Assembly: GCA_009760855.2 (NCBI GenBank) | Contig: WPIO01000030.1 | Location: 2,537,001-2,601,000 of the forward strand | Direction of reading: 5' to 3' | DNA: 64,000 nucleotides | Source of the DNA: Cristatella mucedo | Lineage: Eukaryota; Bryozoa; Phylactolaemata; Cristatellidae | Shown here: positions 1 to 13,020 of the stretch, one piece after another | Layout: every line of letters starts with the position of its first letter | How positions within the stretch are numbered: position 1 is the stretch's first letter | Program-made: the position numbers and the translations under genes | Notes under the pieces: generated by a model | What the model was told of the DNA's origin: nothing | Seen by the model: only the letters and a program-made list of their open reading frames with translations | Database searches by the model: none

Positions 1-59
1 AGCTTTAGGTTTTCCCATTTCTGAGTCACACTTGGTTTCCCATAACAAGTAAGCTGGGT

Positions 60-790
60 TTTTCTTCATTTAATTTGTGAAAATCTGCTGCCAGCTGTAA
101 GCGAGTGTCATAAATTCATGCAGCAAGGGATTTGAAAGAATTCGACGTGCTGAAGGGCTAGCAAGGATCAAAGAAAAGGCACAACTAACAGTCATCTGCA
201 AATAACTGAATGCCAATATTGTGCTTCGCGATCACATCGGTAAGAGGGAGAGTATAAACCGTAAAATAAAACGTAAGAGTACCAAGCACACAGCCCAATG
301 GCACCCGATACTTCTGCAGATTATCGGGTAATTTTTTATGTTCACATCAATACTCTGGAGTCTCCCAGTGAGACAGGACCTAAGCCACTGTAGTGCCAGC
401 GATGCCCAGGCGAGGTTTTTGGCGCTCAAGGACACGTTGATAGTCAGTAGTATTAAATGCTGCCAAAATATCACGCAAACCAGGCAGAGAGACTTCGGCC
501 AATTCTGCACTTCCGAGATGGCCATTATACACCGTATGTCATGCAACTCTGCGGAAAGATTAGCAATATAATCAGATTGAAACTAGCGGGCTAGTTTTGA
601 ATTTGCAATGTAAGGGTTCATCTGGTATGCCAAAATTCGTTCGGTGGCTTTGATAAGAACAGCAGAAGGGAGCCTGAGGCGGGAGGTGCAACATTTTTCT
701 TGGTCCAATTTGGTTTTCTCAACTAGTGGCTCAACTAAAGCCCTATTGAAAGATGTAATGACGTAGCCAGAAGGAAACAACCTTTTGTTA
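60..790 (-). mobile_element. Family A (CR1/L2-like) LINE, reverse-transcriptase fragment, decayed
   Basis: Read on the minus strand, this gives a reverse-transcriptase core similar to the copy at 37,337-38,222: a segment like LVEPLVEKTKLDQE near 583-780, then a GVPLGCVLG motif, TVYTLPL and FADD (catalytic motif C) near 210-330, then AACMN. Frameshifts and stops break it. Both ends are lost; there is no 3' tail. Confidence 0.75.
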
Positions 791-799
791 TATTAGTTA

Positions 800-1990
800 T
801 GCATAGCAACAGAGTATCTATGCATCGTAAAAGTAGGAAAGTGGAAATACTATCAATAGGACAAGCGTTCCTCTTTCATTGAGAGATGAATTTCAGGATG
901 AGGTCACTGGTTGACTCCGTTAATGTAGACACTGAAATGATGCACTAACTAAGGCAAGGAAGTCATGGGAACTTGTTATTGAGGTACTTGAGTATTGAAG
1001 GGTGCTGCTGCTGCTTTGGGTAACGACTCTGATCTTGTCTACATTGCATACAAAGAAGCTAGAGATGAGATCAGCCTGATCTTCTCAAGGATACCTACAA
1101 AAGGAACTAGCTTGAGAGTTGTTAAGAAGATGGTTGATCGCAGACATCAGCATTTTTTATATTTTGAATCTGTGACTTAAAAATATTTTTTATGAAAGCT
1201 AGACTTGACTTTTGCTAGGATGGATGGATATGAAATACATTAGTCTTTGTATGTCTTTCGATGAAATGTCAGTCCTGATCTTTATTCATGCCATGCCAAG
1301 CTTGAATTCAGTAGGCCTAGTTAGTTCAATGTCTACTGTACACAGTAGACAGTCTGGATGAGGATCACAGTGCACCTACTCAGTGTTGCAAATTCGTCGA
1401 GCACGTCAGCTAGTGTCGTTTGGCAGCATCCTTCCAATGATGACGGGCCAGAAGGCACATTTAGTAGCTGAGGCGAAGAAGATATTCTCTCACGGACAAT
1501 ATCGACGTCAGGAGACTAGAGGTTTCGTGATTCACAGATGAATTTAGATGTCGAGGACTTCGAAGTTAAGCCTTAGCTTATTTCTGAAAATTATTGTTTG
1601 ACATGGTTTGCTTTAGCACCATAATTATTTATTCTGAATCAAAATGCACAAACCACAAAAACACAATTTTATTAATGGTAAAATGCTTAATGGTATAAAT
1701 CCTAATTTTTTACCATAAACCCAAAATATGTCGAATGAAAGTAACTTGTACTAGTTTGTAAGAGTTGTATTTCTCTTCGACCCTTATAGACAAGTGTTCC
1801 TTCCCAATCGCCCGAGCGTCAAAATGTCGCAACTCCTCAGCTAAACGTAGCTTTTCCTTAGTAGCGGTGATAGCGTTCTTTAAACTCTGCATGTCTGATT
1901 ACAAGTAAAAATTCATGCCCATAAATAAGATGTTTTTTCCACATGCAATCTCACAGGTGAATCACGCAGGAATCAATTTTAGACACTGGC
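800..1990. other. Unassigned intergenic DNA
   Basis: I see no gene, RNA or repeat here. Open frames are short (about 60 codons) with no recognisable motif. Confidence 0.4.
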
Positions 1991-1999
1991 AAAAAGCAC

Positions 2000-2150
2000 G
2001 ATGAGCTTCAGCATTTTCTTCAGATCCATTCTCTTGATCATCTTTTTGAGTCATGGTTTACACGAGGTTTTCTTAGAGGAATGGGTTGAGCGCTTCCACC
2101 GGGATTTACTGAACCTGGAACTCTACTGGGTGGGACGAATTATGGTAAAT
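2000..2150 (+). pseudogene. Fragment of a mobile-element-associated protein with an ERFHxD motif (copy 1, frameshifted)
   Basis: The frame from ATG at 2000 reads MSFSIFF, then, after a shift, IHSLDHLFES, then a segment VERFHRDLLNLE. This resembles a protein of unknown function that recurs in many invertebrate genomes, with the pattern MSLKIHFL..HLDFFP...GERFHQD...ME. The copy is short, frameshifted and surely inactive. The same motif occurs at 9176-9391. Family membership is by eye only. Confidence 0.4.
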
Positions 2151-2159
2151 TGAAAGGGG

Positions 2160-3130
2160 ACTTTATTTGGGGCTGTTTCTGTAAATTGATTACCTTAATT
2201 AGTTTAACTCTTTAACGATGCTCACTTCTAAATTGTTTGCGGCTATTTATTTAAAACCTCAATGTATTAAATAATAGCTGTGATTCAGCTTTTGATTTTT
2301 CTTAATAAATAAGAGCTACAAGGAGCAAAAGTTGGTAGTTTTACACTCTGAAACTATGATACTAGCAAACTATCACTGCCATGCTCGCAAAAGCAATTTT
2401 CCTGGGAAGAAATGGCTATGTTCTCCTTCTTTTGAGGCATGATGAATGAGAAAATATTTTACGCGGAAAACATTGTGCGGTAAATTGCTAAGAATAACTT
2501 GGAGCTCAGCACAGTGGCTTATTCGCAAGCATTCATACGCTATTCTGAGTTCTCCCGATAAATTTCGTCGTTAATCCTCTTGATGCTTATCATAAAGAGG
2601 GTCATGAGTAGCAAGCAGGTCAAACGAGGTGTTGCCAACAAACGCGTGCTACCTAATTACATGGCTGCGTAAGTTGTTTTCAAAGCACTCTGCTACTCCA
2701 ATATTGAGATGGATTATATCAATCCTACGCTAACTACTTACAGTTGGTATAAAATTGTATGTGGTAGGGTTCAATTTTGACCGAAGCGATACTGAATTCG
2801 GTCATTTTTCAGATGCAAATTTCATTTGGCAGCTGCATTTATATATAGTTCCAGTTCTCCTACATAAATGAGAGGTTAATTCACTGTTGTACTTCACATT
2901 ACAGATTCACGTTGTGGTTCACCCATGATGCCTCGAGCTGAAATTTTAGTTGGCTTATATTTTCTAGCATAATTTAATTCCACCTAGATTACATCGCCTT
3001 ATTTGTTCAGAAATGAGAAACTTGTATTCATTTAGCTCGCCCAGAACATAGATACGACTAATATGGAAGCCTTGTTCATAGAGAGTTGCAATAGACTAGC
3101 TCTGAGAGACCAAAGAATCAAATTTAAGTG
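2160..3130. other. Unassigned AT-rich intergenic DNA
   Basis: Nothing recognised. Confidence 0.4.
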
Positions 3131-3137
3131 CTTACGT

Positions 3138-3163
3138 CTATATATATATATATATATATATTA
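3138..3163. repeat. (TA)n microsatellite
   Basis: About 12 TA units directly upstream of a family A LINE 3' fragment. Confidence 0.9.
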
Positions 3164-3340
3164 CTATCTTACTTGCTTGTGCGTGCTGACACTGTGCATG
3201 CTGGTGCTAACCATATTTGCATGCTGGCCCTGTGCATGTCACCCCTAACCATGTTATGCTTGTTGTCATTAAGCATGGTACCACTGACCATTGATTTCTT
3301 TGACTGCACTATATCAAAGTAGTATTGCCTAACGAGGACG
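3164..3340 (+). mobile_element. Family A LINE, 3' UTR fragment
   Basis: It shares the family A 3' UTR words with the copy at 36,541-36,700: GTGCGTGCTGACACTGTGC, CATATTTGCATGCTG, TGCATGTCACCCCTAACC. The hairpin tail is missing. Confidence 0.75.
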
Positions 3341-3349
3341 CTCATCAGA

Positions 3350-5465
3350 TACCACAAAAGGTGTCGGTTGCTACAGACAGCAGGACGGCGGCCACGGAAG
3401 TCAGAACCCGCTGAGGAGTGTGCAACAACTCACCTGCCGAATCAACAGGCTCTGAATATGAATGGCGCTTGATCGTTGGAGCTATACCAGACCTTCGGCC
3501 CAAAGCATGCCGCCCGGAACTCAGGTGCCGACGCGTAGCTAGGGCAGTCTCGGTGAGCGCCGAAGAGCCAGTGATATCCATGACCAGCTGTTAATATGCT
3601 ATCCAAAAGCATAATCGCGAAGCAACTAGCCAGCTATTTCCAGACTGCTCTTGTAACTTACACGGATGTGTATGCTGTAGCGGCGGCCATAAATGAGAAG
3701 ATCATTAGCTGGCCTATTAGCGCCGCATCGATGCAAAGCCACCACAAGAGTGGAGCCGCTTCTTCCGGCTTGATTAGGGGGGGGGGAGAAATTGAGAGAG
3801 CCACTCCGTATCTAATGCTCACACAAAGCGACACAGAGAAGCTCTTGCCAACACGAAGCTAGGGCGTGTTCAACCAGCCCACCAACCCATCCCACCCCCC
3901 CCCCGAGTCTGCAGCGATCATTTAAATTAATTAAATTAAATGTAAATGAACAGCAGACATTACCGAGCTCCTTCGACTGAATCAGCCATTATTCCTACAC
4001 TACCGTTCGTCTAGAATTAAATTAGGTAGCCTTATTTAAGCCTACTCTGGGAGGTGCGTCAGTAACGTGGAGCCCCAGCGTGTCTGGCTAGTGGATGAGA
4101 ACTTGACGATTGTTTTATTGATAATCAGCGATGCTATGACCCGGTCTTCAGTTCTGTGGTTCTGTATGCCCCCCACTCAGCTAGAGAGCGGTTGTACTCT
4201 ATGGCTGATGCTGGTAGCCTGTACCTTCTGTCGCTGTCGAATTCACTTCTCGGAGCTATGGTATAAGCTGTTCATCTTAAGGTATGAGCCATCTTCAATG
4301 CTGCCGTTTTCCACTATTGCGGCACACCTGGCGGTAGGTTCCTGCACCTATAACTCGTTAGGCGTGGCACAAGGCTCGGAGCATCGCCGCTCTTTTGAAC
4401 GTCGGCTGAGAGTTTCACTCCTATGAAGGCTTTGGTTTTGGCTTAATTCCGTCCGAACGTGGATGCTGCTGCACCATGTCAGTCCCAGATTCATTCAAGA
4501 GTAGCATCTCAGCACAGCAAGCCACCGCCGAGATCGAGCGGCAGGAAGTCCTAACATATGCAACTTTTTAAGCATTGTATCTAGCTCTTAGCCTATATTC
4601 TCTTGTAAATAACGTTCTTGGATGAACACGCTCACTCCTTAAGCAGAACTCGGCTATGGCCCCTACGATATGGGTTTTGCCAAATAAATTGCACTACAAT
4701 GGTACATCGGTTAGGACTGTGGTGTCAAAAATATCTATATTTACTAATTAACTAATTTTGTGCTTATGATATACAAATTTACCAACGTAGCTACAAATTG
4801 TGTATCACATTCATGTTGGAAAGCATTTGACTGTGAAAAGGGGATGGCTAGGCTATTGATCAGAGTCCTATTTAATTGTTATATTTACGCAAAAGATATT
4901 ACCTCTCGGTGGAGCCGTAGATAAAATAAACAGCCTGATCAGGTCACACGGTCTAAGTGATTTTCTGCCGGCCATGAGTCATTTCTGCTGAGACTAATCA
5001 TTATTAGCTATTGTCAAACATTTATCGTTTTTACTTTTCAAAATGAATACCCCTAAGATCTGTAGTGAACAGACGCGATTCCCGTTTCTGGACTGCGCCT
5101 CTACTTCTGGATGAACCATTTAGGAATTGCTGGCAGAGGTCATTCTGCTGGTTATAACTCTAGGATGAATTTATTCTTGGTCGTTTAACCAAGATCAGTG
5201 AAAAAAGTCCGAGCCAGTAGGCTATTTACATAATGTAGCTATTAGGTTAGGATTATTTTAAATGCTAATGGTTCTTGGTCCTTACCTACATCCGTAGCAA
5301 TAACTAACTGTCAATTTATACAGTTTTATATGGACAGTTTAACTGGTTCCCAAATTCATTAACGCTGAGATTATAACTGTTAATCACAAAGAATAGTCTT
5401 TATTCCGGCGCTGACTTTAGTAACTTGTAATGCCAGTCAACCATTAAGAATGCGACGATGCCAGT
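3350..5465. other. Unassigned intergenic DNA
   Basis: It contains a 119-codon open frame at 4067-4426 (+) and an 88-codon frame at 3596-3862 (+). Neither shows a recognised domain, and there is no supporting splice or repeat evidence. Short G and C runs occur near 3,779 and 3,894. Confidence 0.35.
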
Positions 5466-5470
5466 GTACA

Positions 5471-5619
5471 GCCGAGCTGGTTTGGCCCAGCGGTTAAGGT
5501 GCTCGCCCCGACCAAGGTCTGGGTGAGGTCGTGGGCTCGAGCCCCGAGGCATATGTAAAGCGCCTGAATAGAGATTAAGTTCTCTTGGGGCGCTATATAA
5601 ATGAATTATATTATATATG
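5471..5619 (+). mobile_element. tRNA-derived SINE, family S1
   Basis: The head has a pol III A box (TGGCCCAGCGGTTAAGG) and B box (GTGGGCTCGAGCCCC), as in Leu/Ser-type tRNAs. The tail reads GTAAAGCGCCTGAATAGAG and GGGGCGCTATATAA, almost the same as the family A LINE 3' hairpin. It ends in an AT-rich tract. This is the cleanest S1 copy in the window. Confidence 0.85.
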
Positions 5620-5624
5620 CAGCC

Positions 5625-7535
5625 ATTTTAATATTTGCATCGGCAATCACCAAATCCCAAGGAAATTAACTTAAACAGATATTTGCTTGCTTTCCGGAAC
5701 CAATTTTTGAACGAGGGCAGTTACAATCCGCATGGACTTGACGAAGAAATAATGAGGCAATCTAAGTTTCATCCGGACAGGGTCAACCGACGCCACAAGA
5801 ATATACAAAAGATTTTCATAAGCGTTGTAAACAATAAATACCTAATATCCAAAATTTACTTTTGGGCTATCTGAATTTAATGCTTTATTAATTTATTAAC
5901 CATTCAGGAATACCCGAAAAAACTTTATTACATTGTCATAAACGCTATAATTTTTTAAAAAGTCCTGAAGTTTAGTGCGTAAACAATAACATTATATTAA
6001 TAAGAAAATAAACAAATAAATTGAATGAAACCACAAAAATAGGTCTAAAACTCTAACTCAACTTTTTAAGAGCTTACTACAACGGAAACCGTTCGGCAAG
6101 GCACCACCTAGCCCCTGAGGAAGACTTCACTTAATCTCGCGCTTTCATTGGCTTCTCAGATTTTAATTATTAAAATGCATATCCGACTGCAACATGCTAT
6201 AAAACTGTTAACGAGTTTGCTTGAAGACACTCTACTTACTATCTGTAAATGAAAGCAAAGCTTAGTGGTTTTGTAAACTTTTTTACTGCTAGCCCCGCTT
6301 ACGTGATTTTTCCAGTGTAGTTTCGTGACAGTTTAGGGTTTTTTGAGCGTCAGTTTTGTGCATGCGAGCAGCTAAATGCCCGTGGACTCGCTTTGCTGAG
6401 TCATAGTAGTTCCGTCACAAAAGACAACGCTGCGCCATCTTGTCGCTTGAAGTAACTGTGATATCTTGCCGCATGACTCAAATGTGCCATCCTGGGGCGT
6501 GGACAGACTTTCTCGCTTTAATCAGTAGAGATTTCAACCTTGCGCCGATACCTCTGCCAGCGAGGGTAACACTGCCATACAAAACAAAAACAATTATTTT
6601 TTCTAGAATTGTGCAAGGGATTTAATACTATAATTAATACCTCAGGCATACAAACAATAAAATATTTTAAGTAACCTGGCCCGAAAAACGTTTCTTCCAT
6701 CAGCTTGAGAAGATACCGCAAAAGAAAACGATTGTAGGCGTCCAGCCTCCTGTGACTCCGGTCATACCGACTTACACTGAAAATAATTTATGGTTACGAA
6801 ATAAGTTTCGCACCGTTTTTATTTTTTGCCGTATTGGAACTCGCTAGTACCTATAGCTAAATCCTAGTAACAATATAGTAAAATGCTAGTGGTTGTATTC
6901 TCGGTTCCCAGATTTTTCATGCCACCCCAATAACCTATAGTATTTTGCATACAAGTTTCTTTTATACAGTGTACTATATTATTCAATTCTCATTTTTACT
7001 TGTTAGCAGTGTTAATTCGAATCGCCTGTATTATAAAGGCACAAAAATGACCACTGCTCCCCAAACTCAGCACTTTGAGCTGTGCGATGATAAATTGAAA
7101 ATTGTATTATATCGCAGATTACCACAATAGAATTATGGCTGAAAGTCTGATTCCCAGGATAAACTCGAATTTTGTCGTAATGTGTTTTGTAACGTTTTCA
7201 TATAAGGAAATTATAGTGGAGTTAAACTCAAACACATTATTTTACATAAGAAAGCGGTTGACGAATTTAACTACCTTCTTACATTATCGGTCAGTAGACA
7301 AATTTGTAGGCACGCACGATGAATCAGAACATTTACACACCAAGATAATAAAATTATTAATACTTATGTATTTATACACTAAACGGAAAAAAAACATTAA
7401 ATTCAAATACTTAGCTTGCACCATTCAATAAAGTTTTAGTAGCTTACATAGACAATAAAAAAATACTAGCTAATTTAACAGCCTCATTTGTATAGCGACA
7501 AAAGAGCTTTAATGGCTATCACCACCGCTTGCAGC
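5625..7535. other. Unassigned AT-rich DNA
   Basis: Strongly AT-rich. The longest frame (109 codons at 7102-7431) has the composition expected of AT-rich noncoding DNA. Nothing recognised. Confidence 0.4.
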
Positions 7536-7544
7536 GGTGATGAA

Positions 7545-7630
7545 GAACCGCCCATGTCAGGATTCAAACCCACGACCTCGCGACAGAGGTCATGAAAAGC
7601 AACCGCCTTACCTATTGTGCCATCATGGCT
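7545..7630 (-). mobile_element. tRNA-like sequence, probable SINE head
   Basis: On the minus strand there is an A box (TGGCACAATAGG) and, about 35 bases later, a B box (GGTTTGAATCC). I could not fold a complete cloverleaf with a sensible anticodon arm, so a tRNA-derived SINE or a tRNA pseudogene is more likely than a functional tRNA. Confidence 0.5.
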
Positions 7631-7639
7631 CTGTCTGTA

Positions 7640-9170
7640 CATTTGCAATTTTCCTGAGATTGCATCTAAAGGCTGCCAGTATCGGGCAGACTTATACAGC
7701 TATATTTGTTTCCCATATATCAAGATAAACGCGAAAGATTATTCCCCGGTTGAAAATTCTAAGATGTGCCAGTCGTACATGGAATATGTAATTAGGCCTT
7801 TTTTCGGGAACAAACGCTAGCCACCTCATTTGTATTGCCAGAACTGCAAGAAAGCTTTGAAAGGTATGATGAAAACTTGTTGCTCGAAAATCTATGCTAT
7901 GAAATTCTTAGTCATAAGCAAAAGAGAAATTGGTGACTGGTTAAATAAAATCACTATAATTAAAATTCGATTAGCTCTTTTGTAGGATTTTATACCCGAT
8001 AAATAGTGCCACAAAATTTACAATTCCAATATGTTGGCAGGAACCCCCAGAGCGCCCCAGCATAGATATGTTTATATAGTGAATAAGTCCTGGCGTTGGA
8101 CTGGGTCAAGTCCACCAGCTGTCACATGTGCAGACCTTCCTATATCCATCGGTCCTGTGCCACTCTATTCTGTGCTCCACGCATCCACTCCGCCAAAGTG
8201 AGACCAGTCGTCTTCAAAAGGCAGCAGCAATTCACTAGCAAGGAAACCTTTTTAGACCGAGGTGGTAATTAGTTAGTGGTGGGACTGAATAGAGAATCTC
8301 GTGCTAATGCAACTAGAAAATGTTGATGACTTTATTAGACAAGTTTGACTCACCAATTCCGTGTCAAACTATTGTCGTCCACGCTGGAACAGTTCTGCTT
8401 TTACCGATTAAAATTTGAACGGGGCAAACTTCAAAGTGCAAAGATCAGAGGAAACTTCACTAAGCTTTCTTCTGCTTATTTATATTTTTAATGTGGGCTC
8501 TGCTTTCACTACAATCTTACCAGCCTGTACCAGGCAAATTAGAATGAATGGTGCCTCTTCATTGACAGCTCATCGAGGTGACTCAAAGCCGCATTGCTGC
8601 CGTATGTCGCAACTATTAGGCTCTTCACTTTGAAGAATTACAGCAGCCTCACGACCTAGCTTAACGTTTTGATGAACGATGAATACGCCTTAAAGTAAGA
8701 GGAATTAGACCGGAGTAATCAAAGACTTCAAAATCGTAGCATTCCTGATTTGTCTTCAAGGCATTTGTCCAAGCTTCCTTCCTATTTTTGCACTAAATAT
8801 AGCAGAGACCGCCATTTGTGCTACCACTGACACTTTTGGTAGCAGTGGACTAAGCTCCCTGTGCAAAGCAACAGTGTCAAATGGAAGCCTGGACAGCTTT
8901 GGTGCTGATCTCGCTACTGCACATCAAATAGGTTCTCATGAATCTATGTGCTACAGCTTTACAAATGAAGTGGGCAGATTTGTTTCTTCGAAATATATTC
9001 CCTAAAATATCTTAAGAAAGCTCTAACCAGAAGTTTTTATTACAATAGATAAAGATGAATTGATTACCCGAAGATCCCTGGCAAAACGAAGGGGTGTAGG
9101 AGCAGCATCTTCGTAAAGGTTTGGTACTTCCTGGGCACTCGCAAGACGGAAAATGCTGGCTTAGGCTATA
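7640..9170. other. Unassigned intergenic DNA
   Basis: Nothing recognised. It may include further decayed parts of the element whose fragment follows at 9176. Confidence 0.35.
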
Positions 9171-9175
9171 ATCAA

Positions 9176-9391
9176 ATGCAAAAGAGCTATGAGCTGCATA
9201 ATGAATTTTTTTCTAAATCCATATCCTTGTATACTTATCGTGATAGTTTCAAGGAGTATAAGATGGCTTGCTTGGAGGAGCGCTTTCACCAGGATCTACT
9301 GGACTTGGAACACCTGTATGAAGCTCAGAATTACGATAACATGATGGAGAACTACTTTTCAAGATTGGTTCTTGATTATAGCTTGAAATAG
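9176..9391 (+). pseudogene. Fragment of a mobile-element-associated protein with an ERFHxD motif (copy 2)
   Basis: An open frame of 71 codons ends in LEERFHQDLLDLEHLYEAQN and then YDNMMENYFSRLVLD. This fits the pattern ERFHQD-x4-ME-x-RYQG-x5-ML-x-DYCW-x-L-x-RD, known to me from uncharacterised, often multicopy, invertebrate proteins. Only the C-terminal part is present. Copy 1 at about 2,000-2,150 shares the motif. The function is unknown, and whether it is a transposon gene is inference. Confidence 0.45.
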
Positions 9392-9596
9392 ACATATTAA
9401 TTTCAAAAAACGATTGAAGCGACCTGTAGGCCAGATAGACTATCATCAGGTCAATTCGATGCTTGATAAGGAGTCAGTGAAGCTTAGACAGAAGTGGTGT
9501 GACGTGGCCGCTACGCCGTTGACGACAGACCAGACACGCTCCGGAGTTGTTTGCCAGTCTCATTCTATGAAGCGTACAGATCAAGAGACAAATGTA

Positions 9597-9751
9597 GTAG
9601 CTGGTTTGGTCCGCGGTTAAGGTGCTCGCCCCGACCAAGGTCAGGCTGAGGTCGTGGACTCGAGCCCGGAGGCATATGTGAAGCGCCTGAATAGAGATTA
9701 GGTTCTCTTGGGGCGCTATACAAATACATTATATATATATATATATATATT
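9597..9751 (+). mobile_element. tRNA-derived SINE, family S1
   Basis: The head GCGGTTAAGGTGCTCGCCCC, the B box GTGGACTCGAGCCC and the tail GTGAAGCGCCTGAATAGAG match the copy at 5,471. It ends in a (TA)n run at 9,728-9,750. Confidence 0.85.
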
Positions 9752-9907
9752 TTTATGTGTATGTATGGGTTTCATTAAAGCCGAAGCCATGTAAAAGCCA
9801 GCCATTTATATCCCGGGTATTGATCAGTTCAGTTGAGCCTAGGCGTTAATCCAGGCAGAAAATTCGCCTGAGACTATGCATTCAGTCCAAAGTTAACTAG
9901 TTCTCTA

Positions 9908-10010
9908 GGTAATAATAATAATAATATACTTTGATGGAGTGCCCTTGGAGAACTCAATCTCTTTCTAGGCGCTTACATCTGCTGCAAAGGAAGCACGATC
10001 GAATGGGTAG
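9908..10010 (-). mobile_element. Family A LINE, 3' tail only
   Basis: It starts with (TAA)n, then the complement of the hairpin tail (AGAACTCAATCTCTTTCTAG, GCGCTTACATCTGCTGC). A 5'-truncated minus-strand insertion. Confidence 0.8.
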
Positions 10011-10014
10011 GTAC

Positions 10015-12475
10015 CGTTTTGTTGTTCATCATGGCTGTTCTGGAAGCCTATAACCCTCTGTCGCTACCGAGTACATTTCTCTACACTGGCTGCGTGTGAG
10101 TGACATTTACGGTAGGCATCTCGAGCTTTCGCTTCAGGCGTTGACGTATATCTGCGTCAAAGTATCCATGAGCTCAAAACTATCGCCTCCTAATTTAGCT
10201 GTATGTTGCATGGCTGCTAGTACTGCTTCCCGAAATCCAAAGTATTCCCTTGTAGTCGCAATTCATTTAGGATCAAACACTGCTCTTAGTAATTTGCTAA
10301 ACTTCGATCAGGCGTGCCATCACGATTCCCAGCAATTTAAGGAGATTTTTCTAAATCCGAAAGTTTGGCAGACCGGGCAGCTACTTCAGCCTTAAAACTC
10401 ACGATATCTCTATCAGTACTTGACTCATCTGTGTTCGTACAGAAATACATCTTTCAGGTTCATTTGTTCGCCTTTACAGTCACCAGCAATCAGACTATCC
10501 CAAGGGGACTGCTAAGGGTTCTCAGAAATTACCCACCACTCTGACACCAATAGCATCCAAGGGGTTTTAGCGGCCTAGTTCACTTTCGACTGAAGTAGGT
10601 CATAACAACAACTATCGTGACATGCTTGTCTCGGCCGACGCCTGACAAAAACCTGCGAATCCCCTCAGAGACGTGCCTTTGAGAACAGCTAGCAACTTTT
10701 AGATGCAGCACCAGTGCATGCTTGTACGACGGCACTTGTGGAACGAGGCCGTAATGCTAAGCGCCCGCTCTACGATAAAGGCATCATTTCCTCTAATATG
10801 TTTTCGACGACACGCATCTTAGCCGCACAGTCGCAGTAGTACTATAAATATCACAAATGGCACGGAGTGTGATGTCAGCGACTTGCTGCGAAGTGCTCGT
10901 GCATGGCCGACTAAGCGTATCCACATTCAAAATTATATAGGTTGATTGCATGTTTCGTCATTTCCTGAAAATGCACTATCAATTGTCCTCCTTCTCTGTA
11001 CCGACGCCAATGCTCCCCCTGGTTACTCTGCTGATTTAGGAAACATTGGTGGCCAACTTAGTCCAAGCCACAGCCCCTTAACCTTGGTTTTGACGGTGAT
11101 TTTCTCTTCCTATCCGCTTCCTACCTACTTGAGTCTTACTTAGATCTTTCAGTTTGTATGGTTTAGGCGGCATTCTTGCTACAAGTCTTGCATCCTAATC
11201 GCTCCGCCCACTGAGCGTTCATGGGATAGCTGCAGTGGCATTTTTCTGCGGCCACGCTTCGCTAACGCAATCACCGGTAGAATCAAACCTGTCCGCTAAG
11301 GCCTTTACCACTCGCCGCCTCAAAATCTGGTTTTTGAACTCCGAGCTTAGAGTGCCCCTTAAGAAGGGACTCGCGGGAAACGCATCGATGAGTTTACTGG
11401 TCAAGTCGTACCCCCTGCCATTCCATTCAAAGCAGTGCAGTAGGTGCCGCCTGAGCGGTGCCTACGACGGTCACTTGCAAAGTCTTGGCTGAAAAAGTAG
11501 AACCAGGTTTGGTTGCTGAGTCTTCGCCATTCTCGTCTAAGTCTGGACCGCCACACCGTATCGGTGGCGTATACACCCAAAGTTCGAGTAGGCAGGAAGC
11601 AAGGCTCGCCATCTAAGTCTGGCTTAACGGTTATCAGGGCTGTGCATATAGCGTGGGGAATAGCTCTGCTACTTGAACTAGTAAGGTTTTCGCTGACAAG
11701 ATACTATCAAGTGCCGGTCCAAAGATGGCCGCCTCGGCAGGTCAATTTGGGCTATCGCGGCGAGCGGCAAAATAGCCTAGCGCAGCAATTGCCGCCGCGC
11801 TCAGGGGGCGGTGAACTGAACGGCAGCGCTGCTGCGCGCTTCGCGCTGCACCTGCGGTTGCGAGGTCGATGCACTAGCTCCAAGATCGGTGTGAAAGGTA
11901 AGCTGTCCAATGAGATTTGAATTCGCCTTCGTTTCACGGGAGCGCACGCACCAGCGAGTATTAGAGTGTGCACCGCCGGCGGTCGCTTAAGTCAGCGGGC
12001 CTCTTCGCTTCGCATGCACCTCTGGAAGCAAATATTGAAGTTACCAGAAGGCTCACGCTGTCACTTGATGAAAACAGTATGGAGCAGCATCGCTTGTATA
12101 CGACCTCATATTTCCTCCACGATTTTGGCATAGAGATAAGGTGCTCGCATCGCACGTCCGTCAGGTGGCGCGTCAGAGTCCTGCTGCAAGCAATAAGTTA
12201 CTGCCAGCGGAAAGCGTGGACGAGAGCCGCTAACGGCTCGTTTGCCGCTATGGAGCTGAGGTTGTTGAATCGTATGACCACTTCACTTCACTTTAGTGCC
12301 GTGATAAGGCTACAGCAAGATACTGCTTCCTCTCTTACTAGCTGATGCGAGGCATAAAATCGTTCTTTTTGGATATCCTATTATATTGTATTATTACATC
12401 TCTTCACTCCAAGCAGACTGATCCTGCAACATCCTTTCAGCAGAATTCTGTGTGCTTGGGAGGGCTTCGAATACT
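10015..12475. other. Unassigned DNA, becoming GC-rich after 11 kb
   Basis: Several overlapping frames of 60-135 codons on both strands have no recognised domain. Composition turns GC- and CpG-rich from about 11,200. Confidence 0.35.
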
Positions 12476-12479
12476 GAGA

Positions 12480-13020
12480 ATCCACCTATTGTAAGGTAAT
12501 GTGACGTTACGTTATGTAAAGTAATGCATTTCCTACTGTAACTCCGAAAGGCCACAAAGGCTACGTGAATGTTACGCTGGATAGTTTTGCATAGTGCACT
12601 CAAAGCCTACGCGGTTTTTGGTGCGCATTCGGTAGCCAACAGACTTCACCTCAAGCAATACAATATAAAGTCAGAAATATAGCTGAGTCAGAAGAGCAGT
12701 TTAGGTAGCGAGTAGCTTGGAAGTAGCAGCTCCGGACGGCTGGTGAGGATGTGCAATAGTCGGAAGTTTGAGAATAGTTGTCGTTGCATTAGAATTATGG
12801 AAGCGAGTTTCACAGTCTAGGACCTGCTGAGCAAAAGCTTCTGTCGCCAACGGTTTTTAACCGTAGCGATTGAAGAGCTAATTTATTGTCCATACAGGAC
12901 CTGCGGGCACGAGGCGACTGAAATTGGTGCAGCAGTTCAGCTCGGTAAGCAGGAGCCAAATCGCGGCGGGCCTCGCGGGTCAGCGTAATAAGTTTACTCC
13001 GTATCCGACCCGAGGCAGCT
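12480..13020 (-). mobile_element. Family B (CR1/L2-like) LINE, 3' half
   Basis: The minus strand encodes VGDRSFCSAGPRLW, which corresponds to FGDRAFSSYAPTAW of family A, preceded by DNKLALQSLRLKT. The 3' UTR part contains the shared words GTAACTCCGAAAGG and GCCAACAGACTTCA. The 3' end lies at the left and is flanked by TAATGT-type repeats. Confidence 0.75.

Noticed and set aside
5471-5545. Functional tRNA gene
   Set aside because: A and B boxes are present, but no full cloverleaf with a clear anticodon stem follows, the same unit recurs with a LINE-like tail, and copies vary. It is a SINE head.
7545-7630. Functional tRNA on the minus strand
   Set aside because: Good A and B boxes, but the anticodon arm does not pair well.
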